From: Hyperoodon ampullatus
Lineage: Eukaryota; Chordata; Mammalia; Artiodactyla; Ziphiidae
Length of the DNA stretch: 64,000 nucleotides
NCBI GenBank assembly: GCA_949752795.1
Contig: OX457063.1
Coordinates: 72,384,271 to 72,448,270, forward strand
Reading direction: 5' to 3'
The notes under the pieces are model-generated. The model worked only from the letters and a program-made list of their open reading frames with translations. It did no database searches and was not told the DNA's origin. Positions 48,925 to 61,684 of the stretch are shown here, piece after piece; positions within the stretch are counted from its first letter, which is position 1; each line of letters starts with the position of its first letter. The position numbers and the translations under genes are program-made.

Positions 48925-51900
48925 TATCTAGTGTCAGTATAATTTATTGAGATACTGTTCTGTGTATGTTCTCTTTGATTTTTCTCCTGAGTTTAGGAGG
49001 CAGAAAGAGGAAAAGAATCTGAATTGGAAGCTCTTCTTGTTTTCTGTAAACCTGAAGTTCGTGGAGAAAACAATATTTGATTCTTGAGAGAGATAGGAGA
49101 GAAAGAGGGGAGGGATAGGAAAGGAAGAGAGGGGAGGAGACATCAAGGAGGACAGAGAGAGAGAGAAAGAGAGGCCACATTGGTGGATTCCTGGTGTGGG
49201 AAGATGGGAAAATCAGCTGGTCCCAAGACTCCCAAACCTGGCAAAGATCCTCCTAACCCTTGGGTGACATCAAAGCAAAGAACTTTTGGATTTCAAGGGA
49301 CTACCAAAAATTGGACCTGGGTATACCATCAATTCTGTAACAGTCTGTTAGTTCTGGGCACTACACAGTGCCCCCCAGTTTTCAAGGTTTTGATAGAAAA
49401 CAGGAGCCCTAATAATGACTGAGATGAAATTTCATCCAGCCAATCCAGGCTAGATGGGACTGTGAAATCAAAATAGAGGTGACTTAAAGCAAAGGATGTA
49501 ATCCTTTGTATATACCTGAGTATATATGTTCTGATATTTATACCTACTTCACTTTCTATCTTGAACATACTACTGCTTTGAATCATTTTTTTGCTATCTC
49601 TTTTGATGATACTTCTTAATTCTCCCATTTCTTATCAGTGGCCTTTAGCATAGTCTTTTATATGTATTATGTTCTGAGTAAAAATGTTTAATGGATGAAT
49701 TCACTTTTTATAGAGTGTTATTAGTCTTATAAATTATAGGCTTTTATCTGTGATTTTGCTTTTTATAATTAGACATTTAATTGTTTTTGTACCACAACTT
49801 TTGTTTGTTGTGTAGACACCCAACAATCAAAGGCAGTGAAATCAAGGAGAGGTGGTAATATCCTCAGCAAAATTTAAAGTAAATTAGATGAAAACTTTAA
49901 CATCAAAAGTAAAAAACGATGGTGAAGCCAACTCATGGTGACCATAAGTGGCAGGTACTATCACATAAAGGCTAAATGCCAAGTGGTTAAAGCAATTACT
50001 ATACAAGTAATTACCATGGAAATAGAATCCTGTTTCATAATTACAAGTTTTTTTTTTCCTTCTAGAGAAGTTCTGATGTGCTGTCCATGCTACAAAATGT
50101 CTTTGCTAATAATAAAACTAAATGTGTCTTTCAGTTTATCATTAAATAAAACCATCTTTCTAGGTGAGATTAACACTAAAGAAACTAATTACTATTTTAA
50201 TAGGAAGTGAGGATAGTTACAGTGCACTTTGAAAACTTTGAAAATAGATTACTGAATAATCACTCTCTATGTAAAGTTTTGGTCATTCACACAGGTAACT
50301 CCAATCTAAATCCAGTAATTAAATCCTTCAAAACAACTTGAATCTGAATCTACTCACTGCATACCCTTTAGTAAATTTCTTAATATGTTTCACTGCTCCA
50401 GAATGCACAACACAGTTAAATCTTCCCATATGGAATCTAGTTCTTCTGCTCCACAGGACAATAGAATACTACCCTGGAATATCTTTATCTCTGATAAGAC
50501 ATAATTACCTTTTCCTATCTGCTTCTACCAGCCAGTAGTCATTCTAATCCTGCTTAGACATTTAATAGAAATGAAATAATGCAAACTACTCCTTGCATAT
50601 GTCTATTAAAATCTACTTGAGTTTTTGAGTACCCAGCAAGCCAGACACATTTTACAAAAGTGTCTTATAGGAAAAATATGTAGAAACCACAGATATGGAA
50701 AAGATAGATACTAGTTGTCACAAAAAAGTAGTGGAAAGAGGACTCACGGGTTGCAGAGAAGAGCAGGAACGATTGAAATGGGTATCTTCCCTTCCTTTTT
50801 ATCACCATCTTTGTGGGGCTGTTAGTTCTGATGCCTTCTCTTCCCCACCAAAGTTTCCCCCGTCTCGTTTACAAAATCTTTATATTAAAGGGAAAAGAGA
50901 GAAGAAGGATGGTTCTTTCTAAGAAAAGGTCTTTATAACTATTGTTTTCCTACATGTTGAGAATATTTGAATTTGTATGAAGTCATTTTTTATAGCAAAG
51001 GCCCAAGAAATAAAGAAAACTAAGTCACTCTTAGGAGAAGATTAATAGCCCATAATCCTTTTCTATGTCTTACCAGGAATTGGGTGATAATTTAATTTCA
51101 TATTCTAATTCATTAGAAAAGTATATCATTTCCTTCCACAGGAGCTCACTGGGTCACAAAAATGTTCATTTTTTGAGGTTTTATTAGAAACCCAATATTC
51201 AAAGAAATTGTTTATCACATGTATTTCTGAAGGCCATATTTTGTTCAGCCAATTAAATTTTAGGGGGAAAATAACTTCTCATGACCTTGATCACCTTTTT
51301 TCTCTGTTGGAACCCAGAACATTTTACCCACAACACATCTAGAAATCACAATGAGAAAATTCTAACCAAATATGGAAAAAATTGGTCAAGTTAAGGTTAA
51401 AGTGGGTCAAAAACAAGCTCCTGGAGGAGTATTGGGCTCAAGCTGATAAAGACATTCCATTCATGGATTGCTTGTACTGTATGTACTGCAGGGGGCTAAA
51501 GCCTAAAGAAGAGACTTAATTACTTTGTCTCAGTGGAATATGTTAAAACCAGCTCCATTCTGATCCCTGTGGGTAATGGGATTATTTACCTGGCTTATTC
51601 CATAGTTAATCTGGTTAACCATCAATTGTTGTCATTGAGAGGGATAACATATAAATCTGATTCAAAGAATTTAGTTGTCTGAGTTTTGTACATTAGAGGT
51701 TCACTTTGTTTGCAGATTCCTGGAGGATTAAAACCTGAATAATCTACAGCTAAGCTTTCATCAAATAATATGACCAAAATCATGTGAATGATACAAAGAG
51801 TTAAATGGTTTGGGATGTTAAATAGAAATCTCTTTTGTTACCTATATTCTACCCTAAGAATTAAACTGTGACCCAATATTATTAGCCAGTTATAATGATT
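48925..51900. other. Mostly unassigned sequence
   Basis: A purine-rich tract lies at 49085-49174. No gene or clear repeat otherwise. Confidence 0.45.
49085..49174 (+). repeat. Purine-rich (GA/GGA) tract
   Basis: Nearly all A/G on the plus strand. It generates minus-strand Ser/Leu-rich and plus-strand Arg/Glu-rich chance frames. Confidence 0.85.
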
Positions 51901-51915
51901 AAAACTACATCACTC

Positions 51916-52121
51916 GGGCTTCCCTCGTGGCGCAGTGGTTGAGAGTCCGCCTGCTGATGCAGGGGACACGGGTTCGTGCCCCGGTCTGGGAAGATCCCAC
52001 GTGCCATGGAGCGGCTGGGCCCATGAGCCATGGCCACTGAGCCTGCACATCCGGAGCCTGTGCTCCGCAACGGGAGAGGCCACAACAGTGAGAGGCCCAC
52101 GTACCACAAAAAAAAAAAAAA
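51916..52121 (+). mobile_element. CHR-1 SINE
   Basis: Complete head, tRNA-derived boxes (tggcgcagtgg and gggttcgtgcc), CpG-retaining body and A tail. A 15-bp perfect TSD, aaaactacatcactc, lies at 51901-51915 and 52122-52136. Confidence 0.96.
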
Positions 52122-52589
52122 AAAACTACATCACTCACTTTATTTGTTGTCTGAAACTCTTATAAATAGCAAGTATATCTCTTTTAGAATATTATACACA
52201 ATTAACCATATAATTAGAGAAATAGAGTATCTTACTATATTTATTAAAGGAGTTTTGAGTAAGGTATAGGACATACAACTTCTAAAGATTGTACATCCTT
52301 GAAAGGATGCTTGCAATTTTCTAAGACTTCATATAGAAATAATATTTTTATGTAAAAATAATACAGCATTATTATGATAAATGATCAGCCTAATGGTACT
52401 TTTTGAGGGCCTAGTAATCAGTACTGTGCATTGATATCTTGGTACTTGTCTTCATGAGTTTTGGTTTCTTTTTTTCAGTTTTATAGAGAAATAACTGACA
52501 TATATCCCTGTAGAAGTTTAAGACATACAGTATGATTGTTTGATTTATATATATTGTGAAATGATTACCACAATAGGTTCAGCTATTGA

Positions 52590-55500
52590 GTTAATTTTTG
52601 TGAGTAGTATAAGATATGGGTCCAGTTTCACTCTTTTACATATGAATATCCAATTATCTCAGCACCATTTATTGAAAAGACTTTTTTTCCATTGAATATT
52701 GTTGACACCCTTGTCAAATATTACTTGACCATATATGCTTGAGTTTATTTTTGGTCTCTCAATTATGTTCCATTGATCTATTTGTCTCTTTATATGCCAA
52801 TACCATACTGTTTTGATGACTATAGCTTTACAGTATAACTTAAAATCAGGAAGTTTGATACCTCCTTCTGTGTTCTTCTTTCTCAGGGTTACTTTGCCTA
52901 TTTTAAGGTATTTTTTAGGAGTGTTTTTTTCTACTTCTGTAAAAAAGTGCCATTGGAATCTTACTGGGATTGCATTGAATCTATAGATGGTTTTTGGTAG
53001 TAGTGACATTTAAACAATATTAATTCTTCCAATCCATGAACATGGATTACCTTTCCATTTATTTGTATTTTCTTCAATTTCGTTCATCAATGTCTTGAAT
53101 TTTCAGAGGAGAGCTCTTTCACCTCCTTAGTTAAATTTATTCTTAAGTATTTTATTGTTTTTGATACTATTATAAATGGGATTGATTTATTTCTTTTTCA
53201 GAAAATGTGTTGTCAGTGTACAGAAATGCTACTTTTTGTATGTCAATTTTGTATCCTGCTACTTTACTCAATTTATTGATTAGGTCTAACCATTTTTTGC
53301 TTGAGTCTTTAGGACTTTTTATATATAAAATTATGTCATCTGCAAATAGAGACAAATTTTACTTCTTCCTTTTAAATTCTGATACCTTTTATTTCTTCTT
53401 CTTGCCCGACTTGCTTCTCGTACTATGTTGAATAGGAATGGTGAGAGTGGGCACACTTGTCTTGCTCCTGATCTTAAAGGACGAGTTTTCCACCTTTCAC
53501 CACTGTATGATATTAGCTCTGAGTTTATCATATATGGCTTTTATTATTTTCCTCCTTTGCCTAATTTGCCTAATTTGTTGGGTTTTTATCAAGAGTGAAT
53601 TTTGAATTTTGTCAGACAATTTTTCTGCTTCTATTGGAATAATCATATGACTCTTTTCTTTCATTCTATTAATGTAATGATTCACACTTATTGATATGCA
53701 TTTGTTGAACCATCTTTGCATCTCAGGGATAAACCCCACTTGATTACAGTGTCTGATCCTTTTAATGTGCTGCTGAATTTGGTTTGTTAGTATTTTATTG
53801 AGAATTTTTGCCTCTATATTCATCAGAGCTATTAGACTGTAGTTTGCTTTTTTTAGTAGTGTCCTCTTCTGGTTTTGGTATTAGGATAATGTTGGCTTTG
53901 TACAATGAGTTTGGGAGTGTCCCATCCTCTTTGAGTTTTAGGAGGAGTATGAGAAGAATTTGTGTTAATTCTTCTTTAAATGTGTGGTAAATTCACCAGT
54001 GAAGCCATCTGGCACTGGGCTTCTCTTCATTGAAAGAGTTTTGATTACTGATTCAATCTCTTTACTAGAAATTAGTTTTCTCAGATTTTTGTTTCTTCCT
54101 GATTCAGTCCTGATAAGGTGCATGATTCTAAGAACTTATCCATTTCTTCTAGGTTGTCCAGGTTGTTGATGTATAGTTGTCCATAGTAGCCTCTTGTAAT
54201 CTTTGAATTTCTGTGGTATCAGTTGTAATGCCTCCTTTTCATTTATAATTTTGTTGGTTTGAGTTCTTTTGCTTTTTTCCGTTGGTTAGTCTAGCTAAGG
54301 GTTTGTCAATTTTGTTCATCTTTTCAAACAACTAACAGTTTGGTTAATTTTTTTTCTTTTTTTTTTTTGTTCTCTATTTCATTTATTTCTTTTTGTTTTT
54401 TTGTTTGTTTGTTTGTTTGTTTGTTTTGGGGGTTTTTTTTGCGGTACGCGGGCCTCTCACTGTTGTGGCCTCTCCCGTCGCGGAGCACAGGCTCCGGACG
54501 CGCAGGCCCAGCAGCCATGGCTCACGGGCCCAGCCGCTCCGCGGCACGTGGGATCCTCCCGGACCGGGGCATGAACCCACGTCGCCTGCATTGGCAGGCG
54601 GACTCCCAACCACTGCACCACCAGGGAACCCCTATTTCATTTATTTCTAATTTGATCTTTATTATTTATTTTATTTTTCTAACTTTGGGCTCAATTTGTT
54701 CTTCTTTCTCTAGTTCCTTAAGGTGTAGAGATGAGTTGCTTATTTGGCATTGTTTTTGCTTCTTAATGTAGGCATTTATTGCTGTGAATTAACCTCTTAG
54801 AACTGCTTTTACTGAATCCCACAAGTTCTGTTCTGTTGTGTTTCCATTTTCATTTGTCTCAAGCAACTTTTTCATTTCCCCTTTAATTTCTTCTTTGATT
54901 CATTGGTTGTTCAGGAGAGTATTGTTTAATTTCTATGTGTTCATGAATTTTCCAGTTTTCCTCTTGTTATTGATTTCCAGTTTCATGCCATTGTGGTAAG
55001 AGAAGATACTTGATATGATTTCAATCTTCTTGAATTTACTAAGACTTGTCTTGGCCTAACATATGGTATATCCTAGAAAATGTTCCATGAGCACTTGAGA
55101 AAATGTGTATTCTACTGCTGTTGGATAGAATGTTCTGTATATATCTGTTAGCTTCATTTCGGTTATAATGTTCTTCAAAACAACTGTTTCCTTCTTGATT
55201 CTCCATCTGGATGATCTATTCATTGTTGAGAGTGGGGTATTAAAGTCTCCAACTATTATGGTATTACAATTTATTTTTCCTTTTAGCTCTGTTAGTTTCC
55301 TTTATATATTTAGGTGTTCTGATGTTGGGAGCATAAATATTTACAATTGTTATATCTTCTTGATGTATTGACCCCTTTATAATTATATAATGATTTTTTG
55401 CAATTTTTACTTTAAAGTCTATTTTATCTGATATAAATATAGTTACCCTTGCTTTTTCTTTTTTTCTAATTATCATTTCCTTGAAGTGTCTTCTCCCATC

Positions 55501-55750
55501 TCTTCACTCTCAGTCTATGTGTATCTTTAAGGCTAAAGTCAGTCTTCTGTAGGCAACATATAGTTGGGTCTTTTTCTTTTTTTAATCTATTCAACAAGTC
55601 TATGTCTTTAATTGGATGATTTAATTTATGTTTAAAGTAATTATTGATCAGTAAAGGCTTACTATTGCCATTTTGCTAACTGTTTTCTGGTTGTTTTGTA
55701 GATCCATTTTTCCATGTTTCTTATCCTGCTGTTGTTTTTTGTGTTGATGT
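52590..55750 (-). pseudogene. L1 ORF2 pseudogene with C-terminal deletion
   Basis: Minus-strand pieces in order: endonuclease (55476-55264, with VNIYAPNIRTP), the segment before the reverse transcriptase (54320-53990), and the reverse-transcriptase core (53823-53170). Visible core motifs include VGFIPEMQ, VCPLSPFLFNIV and the catalytic FADD in SLFADDIILYIKSPKD (about 53355-53310). The next segment is 53009-52659 ([29 protein letters not shown]). After this the sequence jumps to 3' UTR near 52590; roughly the last 300 codons, including the Cys-rich region, are gone. Stops and shifts occur between pieces, and a SINE interrupts it at 54391-54631. The start near 55700-55750 is estimated from the expected endonuclease N-terminus. 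Confidence 0.88.
54391..54631 (-). mobile_element. CHR-1 SINE in antisense L1, CpG-rich
   Basis: The head complement 'ccactgcaccaccagggaac' lies at the right and a long (TTTG)n/T-rich tail at the left (54391-54440). A 17-bp perfect TSD, ctatttcatttatttct, lies at 54374-54390 and 54632-54648. Many CpGs persist (for example 'gcggtacgcgggcc' and 'ccgctccgcggcacg'), which suggests a young copy. It shares its strand with the host L1. Confidence 0.96.
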
Positions 55751-56203
55751 CTTTTGGTATCAGTATGTTTTGACTTCTTTATCATGATCTTTTGTGTAAA
55801 TACTACAGGATTTTTCCTTGTGGTTACTATAAGGCTTACCTAAAATATCTCAAACCTGTTAACATCATATTTTAAACTGATAAGTACTTAACTTCAATAG
55901 AATTTGTAAACTTTACACTTTTACTTCTCTTCTTCCTCATATTTCAGGTTATTGCTGCTAAAATTTACATGTTTCTCATATTGTGTAACTAATAACATTA
56001 TTGTAGTTATGGGTATTTTTATTACATTCTTTTTTTTTTGTTTTAAAGTAACAGTTGTAAGTTATGCACCACCATTATCATATTGCCAATCTAACTATGA
56101 CTATATGTTTACCATTACCAGTGAGATTTACACTACCTTTTTCTGTTTATGATGTCAATTAGCATTCTTTTACTTCCACTCAAAGAACTCCATTTCGCAT
56201 TTC

Positions 56204-57042
56204 TTATAAAGCAGGTCTGAAGGTAATGAACTCCCTCAGCTTTTGTTTGAAAAAGTCTTTATCTTTCTCTTTCTGAGGGACAGCTTTGCCAAGTATTAGA
56301 ACTCTTGGTTGACAGTGATCTTCTTTCAATCTTTTGAATATGTCATCCCATTCTCTCCTGGCCTGAAAAATTTCTATTGAAAAATATGCTGATAGTCTTA
56401 TGGGGGTGCCCTTTAATTCGACTATTCCCTTTCCTCTTGTTGCTCTTAAGATTCTTTCTTTGTATTTGACTTTTGACAATTTAATTTTAATGTGTCTAAG
56501 TGTTGCCCTATTGGGGTCCTTTGGGCCTTATGGATCTGGATGTCCATTTCTCTCCCCAGGTTCAGGATGTGTAGCCATTATTGCTTTAAATATATTTTCT
56601 GTCCCTTTCTTTTTCTCTTTTCCTTCTGGAATTCTTATAATGTGAATACTGTTTCTTTTCATTGTGTTCCATAATTCCTGAATGCTTTCTTCACTTTTTT
56701 TAATTTTTTTCCTCCTATGACTAGGTAATTTCCAATGCGCTATCCTCCAGGTTGCTGGTTCTTCTTTACACTGTAGAGTCTATTTTTGAAACTCTCTATT
56801 GAATTCTTCAGTTCAGTTATTATATTTTTAACTCAAAAATTTGTTTTTTTAAATTGATGGTTGCTGTTTCCTTGTCAAACTTCTCATTTTGTTCATGCAT
56901 TATTTTCCTAATTTTGATTAGTTATCTGTGTTTTCTTGCAGTTCACTAAACTTCCTTAAGAGGATTATTCTAAATTCTTTTCCTGACAGTTCATTTCTTT
57001 AGGGTTAGTTATTGGAGACTTAATAGTTTCCTTTGGTGTCAT
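56204..57042 (-). pseudogene. L1 ORF1 pseudogene (RNA-binding chaperone)
   Basis: ORF1p coats L1 RNA as a trimer. Reading down the minus strand, the N-terminal part lies near 57042-56700 (a 'tgcatgaacaaaatgagaag'-type coiled-coil segment). The RRM-like middle follows near 56660-56500, with translated pieces such as IPEGKEKEKGTENIFKAIM. The C-terminal domain is at 56479-56204 and reads MSKVKYKERILRATRGKG..., then ARREWDDIFKRLKEDHCQPRVL and KQKLREFITFRPAL, stopping a few residues early. Several stops and shifts break the frame. The 5' limit is taken from the likely start codon complement at 57040-57042. Confidence 0.8.
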
Positions 57043-58921
57043 ATTTACCTGATTTTTTTATTATCCTTGATTTTTTATATTGGTATCTGTGCATTTGTGT
57101 AGTGAGTAATGGGGTTCCTCTTCCAGACTTTACAAGTTTGATTTTGCAGAGGCAGCTCTTTACTGGTCAGCTCAGTTTGGGTTTCTGCATGTGTCTGCTG
57201 CTGGTAATGTCCTTGGGTAGGTGGAGACTGCTATTATGGTCTATTTAGGGGCAAGATAACTGTTCAAGCTCTGAAGACAGAAATGGGGCCGTGTGTCACT
57301 GGCTGAGAACAATTGCATAGGACTGATGGCTTGGTTCCCTGCCCAAGTGAGGCTGTAGGATGAGCACTGGGGTTGCCTGGATTCTCTGGTCAGATTTACT
57401 ATATGGTCAGGACTGGGTACTCTATTCAGTAGTAGATGGGGTTATGAATTGGCTTCCCTGTCCTGCAGGGCCTGTGCACCTGACCCAGGGCCTGTGCACC
57501 TCATTGTTTGGGTGCCTGAATCAGGCTGAGTGTGTACGGAATTCTCTGGTCAGGTGAGGCCACTGGTTTTGCTACTCAGGCAAGGGGAAGCCACCGGCTG
57601 TCCTCTCAGTTCAAGTGCCACTGTACATAGAGCTGTTGAATGGGATATGCAATTTCGCATGTTCTCTGGTTAGGTTCCCAGCTTGGAAGGCTGAAGGCTG
57701 GCTGTATTGAGCAATGAGCAGCACTATGAATTAGATCCCCTGCCTGGGCACAGTGGGAGAAACAACCCCAAAGTCAGTAAAGTTCTTTGTTGTCTTAACT
57801 CAAGCTGACCTGCACTCCAATTTCCCCGAATGAACAGGGCCACTAGCTTTGTTCAGCAAACTATCATCTTTGCACACCCACCCCTCTGCTTGAGTGACAC
57901 TGGGTCACATAGCCTCCAGGAGTTGCTGTCAGCCCTTCCCATCAGGTGGGGCCAGAGGACACTCTCCACATTGCGTAGGGCTGTGATTAGGCTCCTTGCC
58001 CGGGTGGGAGTGGGAGGGGTCACTCCACGCTGCTCTCAATTTCTCAGATTCTCAGTTTGGGAGGGGCTGGGAACTACCCTCAGCCTTGTCTACGAATTAA
58101 TTCCCCTGCCTGCGCATAGCACAGGGATGCTCCCCACTTGGTACTGGTTTTGCACTAGGGGCGTTCACCTCTGCCTGCCTTCCTCTTGGCTTGAGCGCTA
58201 CTGGGTCACACAGCTTCCAGGAATTCTCACCAGCATTTTGGGCAGATGGAGCTGAAAGACACTCTCCACATGAGGTGAGGCTGTGATTCAGCTTCTTACC
58301 TGGGATTGGGCAAACTGAGCTCTAGGTATGGCAAAATTCCTTGTTTGAGGGTTCAAATTAAGCCGTCAGCACCCTGCTGAGTTTCTTCCTCAGAGTGTGC
58401 TCCCAACTTGGTTCTGCAGATGAGCAAAGCTGCTGGTTGAGATTACTACTTGGGCACTGCAGGTATGAACTCAGTCTGCCAACATCCATGTGCTCGTTGT
58501 TGTAAGACCCTCCCCTTCTCTGTCACAGTCAGATTCCCAGTGGTTGAGCCTCACAGATTCCCCTGCAGTCCCCGTGGTGTGAGATCAGTGTAGGGGCTAC
58601 TGCAAAGTGACCTACAATGCTGTGGCAGGGGGGCCCGTCAGGTTCTCTTCTCCACTGGACGAATAAGAGGCTCAGGGGAAACCTCCCTATGGTGCTGCAC
58701 TGGCCTGGGGGAGGGGCAATGTAGTCGGTGTGTAGTGGCTTCTCTTACTTTCCCAGTGCAGTCTGTCTTGGTCTCTGTGATGCAGGGGGTGCTTCAGCTT
58801 CACCCTGAAGTTGTAGAATTCTCTTGGCTGTATCTTGTTCTTGGATAGTTGTTAGCTGTTCTTCTTGTGAGGGAGAGAGAAATCAGGAGCAACTTATGTT
58901 GCCATCTTTGTGATGTCACTA
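57043..58921 (-). promoter_or_regulatory. L1 5' UTR with internal tandem repeats
   Basis: GC-richer non-coding leader of the antisense L1, about 1.9 kb. Words recur at about 300-bp spacing: 'actgggtcacatagcctccagga' near 57899 and 'actgggtcacacagcttccagga' near 58200; 'gacactctccacat' near 57958 and 58258. Related shorter motifs (gaattagatcccctgcctggg and variants) recur near 57440, 57722, 58092 and elsewhere. Some L1 lineages carry promoter monomers here; whether this is such an array is inference. Confidence 0.7.
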
Positions 58922-58935
58922 CTTCATGAGATTTT

Positions 58936-61255
58936 ACAAAGGTAAGTAATATTTTAAATACACAATTATGTGCAAAAGTAGGTGGAAGAAACTACAAATG
59001 CCTTTGGAATCCTGAGTACAGAGATGAAAGGGAACTGGCACAAAGAAGGATTCAAGGAGTAAAATTTAACCTGAGCCTCAAAGATTGGTTAAGATTTGAA
59101 TAGGTAAAGGAAATTGTGAAGATGACTCTCATTAAAAAGAATTGGTCTTTACGATTCCTATTTACTGTCTAGAAAAAACCAAGATCCTCACTGAGAAGCC
59201 CTAAAATTCCAGGAGAGGGTAAGGAAATGGCATTCTCTCTACGGGGGAGTTTTTTCTTCCAGAAAGGAATTGTATCTTTTTATACTTTCCTTAGCAAGAA
59301 GAGAAGACTAGGTTGTTTTATTAAAAATAAAAGGAAAAAGACTATATCAAAAGCATAATCAAGCATGGATCAAAAACATATTGACTCTATTTAAAACAAG
59401 TGTTGAACAACAATTTACTTCTAAGAAAAGGTTAAAAATCCAGACAATAGGTATCATTATATGTGTCAGCCAGCAGCAAAGACAGCAGTACAAAATAACG
59501 TTTTTTAAATGCCAGCAAAGATTAAAGATCTCTAAAAGTTATTTTTTAAATGGATCTTCTACTTCCTTCTACAATTTATTTTTATTAATTTTATACAGTT
59601 TGGATAAGACTTATGAAGCCCACAACTTGTTGGAATTATGATACAGATGTTTTAGATGTTCCTGACAAGTCACACATAGTAACTCTCTATAATTTACAAT
59701 TTTTTTCTTTTTATGACTTGTATGCTCAATGTGTGGTTTAATGTTTTTGTTTGGAGTCTTAGATGATGCCAAGTTTTATTAGTTAAATATGACATGGCAG
59801 TCTCTTTAACCAAAAATGAACACAGACCCCTCAGTGAGAATGAGGTATGATTAAGCATTATAGGCTATTAAAGCAGAGTGTAGGGATTTGAAGGTGTGAA
59901 TTTTACCATGTTTCTAGTACAATGTAACCTCAAAGCTTGGATAAATTTTTTTCTCTCATTTTCTCTCCATTATTGTATACCAACAGCATTAATGATAAAT
60001 GGTATTTGTCAAACTCTAATAACTGAAAAATACCATGCCTTTTTGAAACAGTCTCCTACATTTAATGCCATTGAATACATGTGAAATACTTTGTACCTTT
60101 GATAGGACTTTCAAAAATAGCTGCCATATTAAAAGGAAAAGACAAAATTGATCTCATATATATGCAATAAAGTCTTACTGGAAAGACCCTCTCATCACCC
60201 TCATAATAAGTTGATGTTTTCTTGCATTTCTTCTCATGGTACATTTCAAAAGCTCTCATTCCTTTTCTCTCTCCCTCATAAGAACTCCTCATTTCGCTTT
60301 TTGTAAGTGAATTTATTTGAAGGTTTCAGTTGAGTACTTTACCTAAACCCCACAGATGGATGCCATATAATTGTTGCCGCATTCTTGATTATCATCAAGA
60401 AACATTGCCGTGATAACTTGAAATCCTTGACAAATTTAATGGGCATTTTATATAGTGCATCTTGACTTGAAAATGTCAAGCAAAAAAAAAAGTCAAAGCA
60501 ACAGAATCTATATAAGCTCTCCACTGAATGTGAAGGGCTGCCTAAGACATGTAGCTCTGGCTGCCAGGTTTCTAATCACAAAGCTAAATGACTCTGGTGT
60601 TATCAAACTTATTTCTTCCAAGTACTCAAGTACTAAAATGACAAATCATAGGGGTGGCTGTTAGCCTGAAGACACTTCTGTTTTATTATTTAGTCTGTTT
60701 TTTTTTTTAATGTCTGAGATTTCTATGTGGAAAAAATAATGAACTTTAAGAAATGTCACTTTTACTAACAGAAATTATGGCTTGAGCACCTGAATATGAA
60801 TATTAAATACAAAAAAGTACATTTAAATAATGTTAAGGTTGTGACACAAACTGACAAAAGCAGCAAAATTCAAAGTTAAGGATGACACTCTACCTTAACT
60901 CACCCCGTTATGAGGGGGAAAAGGGCAGCAGAGTGTACAGCTGGAAACACTATCTTGGCCTTCATTCTCCGTTGCCTGATTGTGTCAGATAGTGTTTCAC
61001 TCTTCATATTATTTAATTGGTTTGTGGCATTTGATTCCCTCTTTTTTGCTTCAGAGAATTTTTGGTGCCCATTTATAAAATGTCACTTTCAAACCTACAC
61101 ATATTGATACTGTACATTTTGGGGTCACTCTTGGGAGTGTTATCATTTGAGTTATCTAGAGAATGTGTTTATGTGTGTGCATGTTCAGAGAGAGGCCTTT
61201 ATCACACAATGTGAGTACCCTGAGTAAGACAGAAGAAGAATAAGCTAACGACTTT
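58936..61255. other. Mostly unassigned AT-rich sequence
   Basis: 59000-59110 may be a piece of the ancient repeat seen at 973-2070. No gene is recognised. Confidence 0.45.
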
Positions 61256-61498
61256 GGGGTGTTGACTCTGTGTCAAGCATGGTTTAAACGTTTACAGGTA
61301 TGAACTCCTTCGATCTGCACACACCCAAAAATCTATAAGAAAGTGACCACTCTCATCATCATCATCACCATTATATGCATTTACAGATGAGGAAACTGAG
61401 ACATAATGACTCTGGTGAAGATCACATAGCTAATGGCTGCCAAGGTCAAGATTCAAACCTGGACTCTAAGCAGTCAAGTTCTTAATCACCATGGCCAA
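61256..61498 (-). repeat. MIR SINE
   Basis: Plus-strand complement words: 'gtgtcaagcatggtttaaacg', 'tttacagatgaggaaactgagac', 'gatcacatagctaatggctgcc', 'agattcaaacctgga'. Confidence 0.85.
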
Positions 61499-61589
61499 CA
61501 CATATAAATGTGACAAGAATGTCACAAATACCTCTTCTACATCAACTAGTACACAGCTATAGCCAATTCAGAATTTCTGGGTCCCATCA

Positions 61590-61680
61590 AGCAAACATCT
61601 GTTATATATAAAGCACCTATTATATGCAAAGCATTGGAGTATGTGCTTTGGATAAACAGAAGGCAGCAAGAGGAACTAAC
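61590..61680. repeat. Possible ancient-repeat fragment
   Basis: 'agcacctattatatgcaaagcattgg' matches the 'ctactatgtgccaggcact' word shared by several old mammalian repeats. Too short to name. Confidence 0.35.
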
Positions 61681-61684
61681 AATT

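Larger units (their letters stand above)
52463..58921 (-). mobile_element. Full-span antisense L1M retrotransposon
   Basis: Read on the minus strand it runs from a 5' end with 'gatggcaacataagttgctcc' (near 58908) through the 5' UTR, ORF1 and ORF2 to a 3' UTR and A-rich tail (near 52466). A TSD flanks it: cttcatgagtttt at 52450-52462 and cttcatgagatttt at 58922-58935 (one-base indel). It is about 6.2 kb without the inserted SINE, so it is not 5'-truncated. It is inactive: both ORFs have frame breaks, and an internal deletion near 52590 removes the last part of ORF2. Confidence 0.92.

Noticed and set aside
54340..54771. 143-codon plus-strand frame
   Set aside because: It crosses a CHR-1 SINE and antisense L1 sequence; the product is an artefact of the GC-rich SINE body.
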